A DNA stretch of 64,000 nucleotides from an uncultured Alphaproteobacteria bacterium (GTDB taxonomy: Bacteria > Pseudomonadota > Alphaproteobacteria > Caulobacterales > Caulobacteraceae), in the NCBI GenBank assembly GCA_903909375.1, contig CAIVVM010000034.1:62001-126000 (forward strand). The letters are read 5' to 3'. Below are positions 59,145 to 64,000 of this stretch, piece after piece. The translations under genes and the position numbers were made by a program. How positions within the stretch are numbered: the first letter of the stretch is position 1; each line of letters starts with the position of its first letter. The notes under the pieces are model-generated. The model had not been told where the DNA came from, ran no database searches, and saw only the letters and a list, made by a program, of their open reading frames with translations.

Positions 59145-59549
59145 TTGTCCGTCCTGAAGACGATTTTTACCTGGTGGAACGGCGCGACCACCGGCATCTA
59201 TTTCACCATCGCCAAGCGCGGTCGTTTTGTCGGTCAGGATGAGTTGGGAAACCGGTACTATGAGGCCCGCGACACCCACGACAGCTATGATCGTGGGCGC
59301 AAGCGGCGGTGGGTTGTCTACAAGGGCTATGCCGACGCTTCCAAGGTTACGCCGGACTGGCATGGCTGGCTGCGATACACCTTTGACGAGCCGCCGACGA
59401 TCGAGCCCTTCGTGGTCAAGTCCTGGGAAAAGGCACATCTGCCCAATCTGACCGGAACGATCCACGCCCGTAAGCCTCTGGGGGCTATCTCCCGGGGTGG
59501 TGAGCGCCAGCGGGCGACGGGCGACTACGAGGCCTGGACGCCGGACTAG
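59145..59549 (+). CDS. NADH:ubiquinone oxidoreductase accessory subunit NDUFA12-like
   Basis: A 134-residue homologue of the mitochondrial B17.2 (NDUFA12) subunit, an accessory piece of Complex I found in alphaproteobacteria. The family core GRFVGQDELGNRYYEARD, RRWVVYKGYADASKVTPDWHGWLRYTFDEPP and the basic tail are clear. The TTG start at 59145 fits the MSVLKTIFTWWNGAT opening. It is about 30 kb from the nuo operon and heads a short unit with the DUF2155 gene, whose GTG begins 3 bp after the stop. Confidence 0.93.
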   Translation: MSVLKTIFTWWNGATTGIYFTIAKRGRFVGQDELGNRYYEARDTHDSYDRGRKRRWVVYKGYADASKVTPDWHGWLRYTFDEPPTIEPFVVKSWEKAHLPNLTGTIHARKPLGAISRGGERQRATGDYEAWTPD

Positions 59550-59551
59550 CT

Positions 59552-60331
59552 GTGACCTTCCGAAACACGAGATCCCGGCCAGCGCGCCGGCTCGGTCTTG
59601 GCCTACTGGCCGGGACGGCGCTGGCGACCATGGTTTCGGCCCAGCCCGCACCGCCGATAGCCCAGGCGCCACCCGCGCCGCCGACACCCGCTGCGCCGGC
59701 ATCTGAAGAAGCGCCGCCCGCCACAGTCACCACGCCGTCCGCAGATGCTGCAACGCCGCTGACCGAGCAGGAAGTCGCACCGGCCCTGCCGCCCAAAGCC
59801 CGGGTGGCTGAGAAGCCGGTGGAGACCATCGTCCGGCGCGAGCGCTACAACATCGCCGTGCTGCAGGCGCTGGACAAGGTGACGGCCGAAACACTGCGGT
59901 TCGAGGCACGGGTCGGACAGCCGGTGCGCTGGAAGGGCCTCATCTTTACAGTGAGCGCCTGCGAACGGTCGGCGCCAAATGAGCCGATCACCGATTCGAT
60001 CGTGTATCTGAAGATCGACTCGCAGCCACGGCCCCAGCCGGGACGGCCAAGCCCGCCCTCGCGTGAGGCCTTCAAGGGCTGGATGTTTGCCGCGTCTCCG
60101 GGCCTTAACCCGTTGCAGCACGCCTCTTATGACGCCTGGGCGATCAGTTGCAGGACAAATGCGCCGCCCATTCCGGTGGCTGCCACGGCCGTCCGCCCGC
60201 CAGCCTCCCGGGCTCCTGCGGCGATCCCGGCCGTTCCGGCTGTTGTGACCGCCCCGGCTGCTTCTCCGGCGCCGACCGCTGCGTCGGCTCCCGTGACAAC
60301 GCCTCCGGAGCCGACACCTCCCGCGCCGTAG
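59552..60331 (+). CDS. DUF2155 family exported protein with Ala/Pro-rich ends
   Basis: A 259-residue exported protein. A signal peptide (about residues 1-30, [16 protein letters not shown]) is followed by an Ala/Pro linker and a DUF2155 domain at about 105-200: [56 protein letters not shown]. The last 59 residues are again Ala/Pro-rich. The two Cys of the domain (near 137 and 200) are typical and may pair. GTG start 3 bp after NDUFA12. The 3' 205 bp lies antisense to aat. Function unknown; the pair with NDUFA12 and aat is a frequent alphaproteobacterial context. Confidence 0.87.
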   Translation: MTFRNTRSRPARRLGLGLLAGTALATMVSAQPAPPIAQAPPAPPTPAAPASEEAPPATVTTPSADAATPLTEQEVAPALPPKARVAEKPVETIVRRERYNIAVLQALDKVTAETLRFEARVGQPVRWKGLIFTVSACERSAPNEPITDSIVYLKIDSQPRPQPGRPSPPSREAFKGWMFAASPGLNPLQHASYDAWAISCRTNAPPIPVAATAVRPPASRAPAAIPAVPAVVTAPAASPAPTAASAPVTTPPEPTPPAP

Positions 60332-60918
60332 AAATCCGCCTTGATCCCCAGAGCCTTCGCCAGGCGCCGTCGATAGTCGGCGCGGTCGATCTCCCGGGCT
60401 CCGAAGCTGGCGAGATGGTCGGTGAGGAACTGGGTGTCCAGAAGTCGAAAACCCCGTGCGATCAGGTGGCCGACCAGATGCACCAACGCGACCTTTGAGG
60501 CGTCGCGGCGACGCGAGAACATGCTCTCTCCGAAGAAGGCGCCGCCCAGGGATACGCCGTAGAGACCGCCCACCAGTTCGCCATCCTGCCAGCACTCCAC
60601 GCTATGGGCGTGACCCAGCCCATGCAGTTGAAGATACAGGCGCTCGATCGGCCGGTTGATCCAGGTCTGGGTGCGCCCCGGGCCAGCGGCCGCGCACGCC
60701 AGCACCACCTCGTGGAAGGAGGTGTTGAGGCGGACGACAAAGGGCTCGGCGCGCACGGTTCGTGCGAGACGGCGTGAGACATGGAACGCATTGAGCGGGA
60801 TTACACCGCGTCGCTCCGGGTCGACGAGGAAGACGCCAGGGTCTTCGCGCGCGTCCGCCATCGGAAAGACGCCGCGCGCGTAACAGTCGAGCAGGTCCTG
60901 AGCGTCGAAGGGCGGCAT
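60127..60918 (-). CDS. aat: Leucyl/phenylalanyl-tRNA--protein transferase with extended tail
   Basis: Adds Leu or Phe to N-terminal Arg/Lys of proteins to mark them for ClpSAP; 263 residues. [13 protein letters not shown], the [26 protein letters not shown] core, [17 protein letters not shown] and [17 protein letters not shown] are conserved. The family normally ends close to ADFY (residue 197 here). Residues 198-263 form a Gly/Ala/Val-rich tail read from the strand opposite the DUF2155 tail. ATG 60918; 39 bp downstream of accC on the same strand. Confidence 0.93.
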   Translation of the reverse strand: MPPFDAQDLLDCYARGVFPMADAREDPGVFLVDPERRGVIPLNAFHVSRRLARTVRAEPFVVRLNTSFHEVVLACAAAGPGRTQTWINRPIERLYLQLHGLGHAHSVECWQDGELVGGLYGVSLGGAFFGESMFSRRRDASKVALVHLVGHLIARGFRLLDTQFLTDHLASFGAREIDRADYRRRLAKALGIKADFYGAGGVGSGGVVTGADAAVGAGEAAGAVTTAGTAGIAAGAREAGGRTAVAATGMGGAFVLQLIAQAS

Positions 60919-60957
60919 GAGCGTCGTCTACGCGCCATCACCGGGGCTGGAAACCAC

Positions 60958-62304
60958 TCAGCCGGCGTTGGCCGCCATCCAGCGCTCCAGCCAGTGGATG
61001 TTGTAGTCGCCGCTCAGAATGTCGGGCTGATTCAGGAGTTCCTGAAACAGGGTGATGTTGGTGTCGATACCGCCCACCACGATCTCGCCAAGGCAGCGAT
61101 TGAGGCGGGCGATGCATTCCTCCCGGTCGCGTCCGTGGACGATCAGCTTGCCGATCAGGCTGTCGTAGAACGGCGGGATCGAGTAGCCGGCATAGAGCGC
61201 GCTATCCATGCGAACGCCCAGACCGCCCGGGGCGTGGTAGTCGGTGACCAGGCCGGGCGAGGGGACGAAGGTCTTCGGATTTTCGGCGTTGATCCGGCAC
61301 TCGATGGCGTGGCCTTCGAAGACGATGTCCGATTGCTTGAAGGACAACGGCAGGCCGGCGGCAATGCGTATCTGCTCCCGCACCAGGTCGATGCCGGTGA
61401 TGGCCTCGGTGACCGGGTGTTCGACCTGCAGGCGGGTGTTCATCTCGATGAAGAAGAACTCGCCGTTCTCGTACAGGAACTCGATTGTGCCGACGCCCAG
61501 GTAGCCGATGGCCTTGACCGCGTCGACCACGACCTTGCCGATCTTCGCGCGGGCGGCGGCGTCGAGGGCCGGGGAGGGCGCCTCCTCCAGCACCTTCTGG
61601 TGGCGGCGCTGTAGCGAGCAGTCGCGCTCGCCCAGGTGGCAGACGTTGCCGAAGCTGTCGGCGATCACCTGCAGTTCGATGTGGCGCGGCGTCTGGAGGT
61701 AGCGCTCCATATAGACCGCGTCGTCACCAAATGCGGCCTTGGCCTCGGATCGCGCGGTCTGGACGGCCTCGACCAGATCCTCCTCGGACCTGGCCACCTT
61801 CATCCCGCGCCCGCCGCCGCCGGCAGCCGCCTTGATCAGGACCGGAAAGCCGATCTCCTTGGCCGCCGCGAGCGCCTCTTCCTCGGTCGTGACGGCGCCT
61901 TCCGAGCCGGGAACCACGGGAATCCCCACGGCCTTGACGGCCTGTTTGGCGGTGATCTTGTCACCCATCATCCGGATGTGTTCCGGCTTGGGACCGATGA
62001 AGGTGAAGCCGTGGGCGTTCACGATCTCGGCGAAGCGGGCGTTCTCGGACAGAAACCCATACCCGGGATGCACAGCCTGGGCGCCGGTGATCTCGCAGGC
62101 CGCGATGATCGCCGGGATATGCAGGTAACTCTTGGACGCAGGCGCCGGGCCGATGCAGACGCTTTCGTCGGCCAGGCGCACCCACATGGCGCTGGCGTCA
62201 GCTTCGGAGTGCACGGCCACCGTGGCGATGCCCATTTCCTTGCAGGCCCTATGGACGCGCAAGGCGATCTCGCCCCGGTTGGCGATGAGGATCTTGTCAA
62301 ACAT
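60958..62304 (-). CDS. accC: Acetyl-CoA carboxylase, biotin carboxylase subunit
   Basis: ATP-grasp carboxylase that carbonates the biotin on AccB, first step of malonyl-CoA synthesis; 448 residues. [52 protein letters not shown] (ATP lid), [22 protein letters not shown] and [14 protein letters not shown] are canonical. ATG 62304 is 4 bp after the accB stop. Feeds FabD at the other end of the window. Confidence 0.98.
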   Translation of the reverse strand: MFDKILIANRGEIALRVHRACKEMGIATVAVHSEADASAMWVRLADESVCIGPAPASKSYLHIPAIIAACEITGAQAVHPGYGFLSENARFAEIVNAHGFTFIGPKPEHIRMMGDKITAKQAVKAVGIPVVPGSEGAVTTEEEALAAAKEIGFPVLIKAAAGGGGRGMKVARSEEDLVEAVQTARSEAKAAFGDDAVYMERYLQTPRHIELQVIADSFGNVCHLGERDCSLQRRHQKVLEEAPSPALDAAARAKIGKVVVDAVKAIGYLGVGTIEFLYENGEFFFIEMNTRLQVEHPVTEAITGIDLVREQIRIAAGLPLSFKQSDIVFEGHAIECRINAENPKTFVPSPGLVTDYHAPGGLGVRMDSALYAGYSIPPFYDSLIGKLIVHGRDREECIARLNRCLGEIVVGGIDTNITLFQELLNQPDILSGDYNIHWLERWMAANAG

Positions 62305-62308
62305 GGCG

Positions 62309-62791
62309 CTATTCGATGATCGCGAGCGGTTCACCGAATTCCACCGGCTGGGCGTCGTCGATCAGCACCTGCACGATCTTGCCGGCCCGGGGTGCGGGCA
62401 CGGGGTTCATGGTCTTCATCGCCTCGATGATGAACAGGGTCTGGCCGGCCTCCACGGTGTCGCCGACCTTCACGAAGGCGGGCGAGCCGGGGTTTGGCTG
62501 CAGATAGACGGTGCCGACCATGGGAGATTTGACAGGGTCACCGTTCGAGACGGGCGCGGCCTCGGCGACGGCGGCAGCCGCAGGCGCGGCGGCCGGTGAG
62601 GCGGCCACAGGCATCGGCGCGGGCGCGGCGTACTGGACCGCGGCGGCGGTGATGGTCTTGACCACCCGGACCTTCAGGCCACCGTGTTCGACCTCGATCT
62701 CCGACAGGCCGGTCTCGGTGAGGATGTCCGCCAGCTTGCGAACCAGACGCGTGTCAATCTGATCGGCGGGCGCCTTTGACGTAGTTGGCAT
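62309..62791 (-). CDS. accB: Biotin carboxyl carrier protein of acetyl-CoA carboxylase
   Basis: A 160-residue carrier. The C-terminal biotinyl domain has EAMKTMN with the biotinylated Lys126, and the thumb-like segment [14 protein letters not shown] precedes it. An N-terminal helical domain ([19 protein letters not shown]) and an Ala/Pro-rich flexible linker (about 49-80) complete the form. Biotinylated by BirA at 29869-30624. First gene of accB-accC; aroQ lies 29 bp upstream on the same strand. Confidence 0.97.
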   Translation of the reverse strand: MPTTSKAPADQIDTRLVRKLADILTETGLSEIEVEHGGLKVRVVKTITAAAVQYAAPAPMPVAASPAAAPAAAAVAEAAPVSNGDPVKSPMVGTVYLQPNPGSPAFVKVGDTVEAGQTLFIIEAMKTMNPVPAPRAGKIVQVLIDDAQPVEFGEPLAIIE

Positions 62792-62820
62792 GGAAACGGC
62801 CTCAATCCTTGGCTTGACGT

Positions 62821-63258
62821 CTAGCGGACCAGGCCCGCGGCGGCCTCAACGGCCAGTTCATAGCTGTTCGCGCCGAAGCCGGAGACCAGCCCCGTTGCGG
62901 CGAGCGAGACATAGGTTTCCCGGCGAAACGCTTCGCGCGCCGCCGGATTCGACAGGTGGCACTCCACGACAGGGATGCTCAGCATCTTCAGCGCGTCGAG
63001 GAGCGCGATAGAGGTATGGCCGTAGGCGGCGGGGTTGATCACCAGGGCGCAGGCCGCCTCGCGCGCTTCCTGGATCCAGTCGACCAGGACGCCTTCGTGG
63101 TTGGACTGCCTGAACACGACTTCATGGCCCAGGGACCTGGCGCGGGCCTCGCACAGCACGCGCACGTCCTCCAGGGTCTGATGTCCATAGATTTCCGGCT
63201 CGCGGGTCCCCAACAGGTTGAGGTTAGGGCCGCTCAGCACATAGATCGGTTTGCCCAT
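62821..63258 (-). CDS. aroQ: 3-dehydroquinate dehydratase, type II
   Basis: Shikimate-pathway dehydratase of 145 residues, dodecameric type II form. Key residues are in [15 protein letters not shown] with Arg19 and catalytic Tyr24, [30 protein letters not shown] and the catalytic His in [13 protein letters not shown]. It precedes accB-accC on the same strand (aroQ-accB-accC is a common arrangement). Divergent from thiS, 56 bp away. Confidence 0.97.
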   Translation of the reverse strand: MGKPIYVLSGPNLNLLGTREPEIYGHQTLEDVRVLCEARARSLGHEVVFRQSNHEGVLVDWIQEAREAACALVINPAAYGHTSIALLDALKMLSIPVVECHLSNPAAREAFRRETYVSLAATGLVSGFGANSYELAVEAAAGLVR

Positions 63259-63314
63259 TCGGCTCCGCCGTCGATTCCGATGTCTTGTAACGGGGGAGAC
63301 GTCGCGTCACAAGC

Positions 63315-63536
63315 ATGGCGACCGGAGTGGCGCGCTTGCAGCTGATTGTGAATGGAGAGGATCGGGCCTTTGACGGGGTCGCCGACGTGGCGGCGCTGGT
63401 GAAGGCGCTTGGCCTCGACGTGCGGAAAGTCGCCGTGGAGCTCAATCTGGAGATCGTTCCGCGTTCGACCTATGCCAGAACAAACCTGACGGACGGTGAT
63501 CGGATCGAGATCGTCCATTTCATTGGAGGCGGTTGA
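63315..63536 (+). CDS. thiS: Sulfur carrier protein ThiS
   Basis: Ubiquitin-like sulfur carrier for thiazole synthesis in thiamine production, 73 residues. It ends in the GGG tail whose terminal Gly becomes the thiocarboxylate, and has the ThiS core LIVNGEDRAF, ALVKALGLDVRKVAVELN and DGDRIEIVHFIGGG. A few extra residues precede the usual LxLxVNG start; TTG 63336 would remove them. Followed by thiG after one base. Confidence 0.93.
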   Translation: MATGVARLQLIVNGEDRAFDGVADVAALVKALGLDVRKVAVELNLEIVPRSTYARTNLTDGDRIEIVHFIGGG

Positions 63537-63537
63537 G

Positions 63538-64000
63538 ATGGACGGTTCTGCGCAGGCCGACGACACCTGGACAGTGGCGGGCCGGACGTTTCGCTCACGC
63601 CTGATCGTCGGCACCGGCAAGTACAAGGACTATGCCCAGAACGCCGCCGCCGCCGAGGCCGCCGGCGCCGAGATCGTGACGGTGGCGCTGCGTCGCGTGA
63701 ACCTGTCCGACCCCAGTCAGCCGATGCTGGTGGACCATGTGAAGCCGGACCGGTTCACCTTCCTGCCCAACACGGCGGGATGTTTCACGGGCGAGGACGC
63801 GGTGCGGACGCTGAGGCTGGCCCGCGAGGCGGGCGGCTGGGATCTGGTGAAGCTGGAGGTGCTGTCCAACACCAAACACCTGCTGCCCGACATGGAAGAG
63901 ACGCTGCGGGCGCTGAAGCTGCTGATCTCTGACGGGTTCCAGGTGATGGTCTATTGCTCGGACGATCCGGTCTATGCGCAGAAACTGGAAGACGCCGGCG
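63538..64000 (+). CDS. thiG: Thiazole synthase (partial, runs off window)
   Basis: TIM-barrel enzyme that builds the thiazole ring of thiamine from deoxyxylulose 5-phosphate, dehydroglycine and ThiS thiocarboxylate. The first 154 codons are visible: DTWTVAGRTFRSRLIVGTGKYKD at the start, TVALRRVNLSD, FLPNTAGCFTGEDAVRTLRLARE, and WDLVKLEVL with the Schiff-base Lys. No stop appears before the window end. ATG 63538 follows the thiS stop by one base. Confidence 0.95.
   Translation, partial: MDGSAQADDTWTVAGRTFRSRLIVGTGKYKDYAQNAAAAEAAGAEIVTVALRRVNLSDPSQPMLVDHVKPDRFTFLPNTAGCFTGEDAVRTLRLAREAGGWDLVKLEVLSNTKHLLPDMEETLRALKLLISDGFQVMVYCSDDPVYAQKLEDAG

Noticed and set aside
63259..63314. Possible thiamine (TPP) riboswitch upstream of thiS
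   Set aside because: Only 56 bp separate aroQ and thiS. The conserved CTGAGA-type and ACCTGATCTGGATAATGCC-type elements of the THI box are absent.

Overview
The window is a GC-rich stretch of bacterial chromosome that reads as an alphaproteobacterium, most probably family Caulobacteraceae (Caulobacter/Phenylobacterium/Brevundimonas group). The grounds are a complete 14-gene nuo operon, an unlinked NDUFA12-type Complex I subunit, short class II ProRS, a BirA without a DNA-binding domain, a DUF2155-aat-accC-accB neighbourhood, fabD-fabG-acpP-fabF-mltG-yicC-gmk, lepB-rnc-era-recO, an NrdJ-type ribonucleotide reductase relative, and frequent GTG/TTG starts. The genus cannot be fixed from sequence alone. 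No phage, IS element, CRISPR array or plasmid function was seen.

Layout. 1-2.5 kb: rpsF-rpsR, an exported peroxiredoxin and a zinc alcohol dehydrogenase, all on the minus strand. 2.6-8.9 kb: fatty-acid synthesis genes followed by mltG, yicC, gmk and a 58-residue protein; a strong hairpin-plus-T-tract sits between acpP and fabF. 9.0-14.4 kb: a MipA-like outer-membrane protein, a penicillin-acylase-type Ntn hydrolase, a DEAD-box helicase and tRNA-Asp. 14.6-29.8 kb: nuoA-N in canonical order with three small non-canonical genes inserted (NTF2-like after nuoD, a doubtful 51-residue ORF after nuoE, a small lipoprotein after nuoH). 29.9-33.1 kb: birA-coaX-rnj. 33.2-36.1 kb: a double CoA-transferase, methylmalonyl-CoA epimerase and DUF1467. 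36.2-39.5 kb: proS-lolC/E-lolD. 39.8-46.3 kb: an unknown protein, then lepB-rnc-era-recO and parC. 46.4-53.6 kb: an accessory block with three beta-lactamase-fold serine hydrolases, a cytochrome P450, an exported GST-like protein, a flavodoxin-like protein and an MliC-like protein. 53.7-64 kb: aspS, a pentapeptide-repeat protein, a degenerate NrdJ paralogue, NDUFA12, DUF2155, aat, accC-accB, aroQ and thiS-thiG (cut by the window end).

Most of the window is housekeeping: lipid synthesis (fab, acc), envelope building (mltG, lol, lepB), respiration (nuo) and RNA/DNA maintenance (rnj, rnc, era, recO, parC, aspS, proS). The most unusual items are the 813-residue protein at 56524-58965, which runs colinear with the second half of B12-dependent ribonucleotide reductase but has lost the expected catalytic segments; a 205-bp antisense overlap between the 3' ends of aat and the DUF2155 gene; a tandem CoA-transferase whose first half lacks the catalytic Asp; a histidine-rich cytoplasmic or periplasmic loop in NuoL; and a GST-like protein with an export signal.

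Family assignments come from reading motifs and remembered family features. No database search was run.
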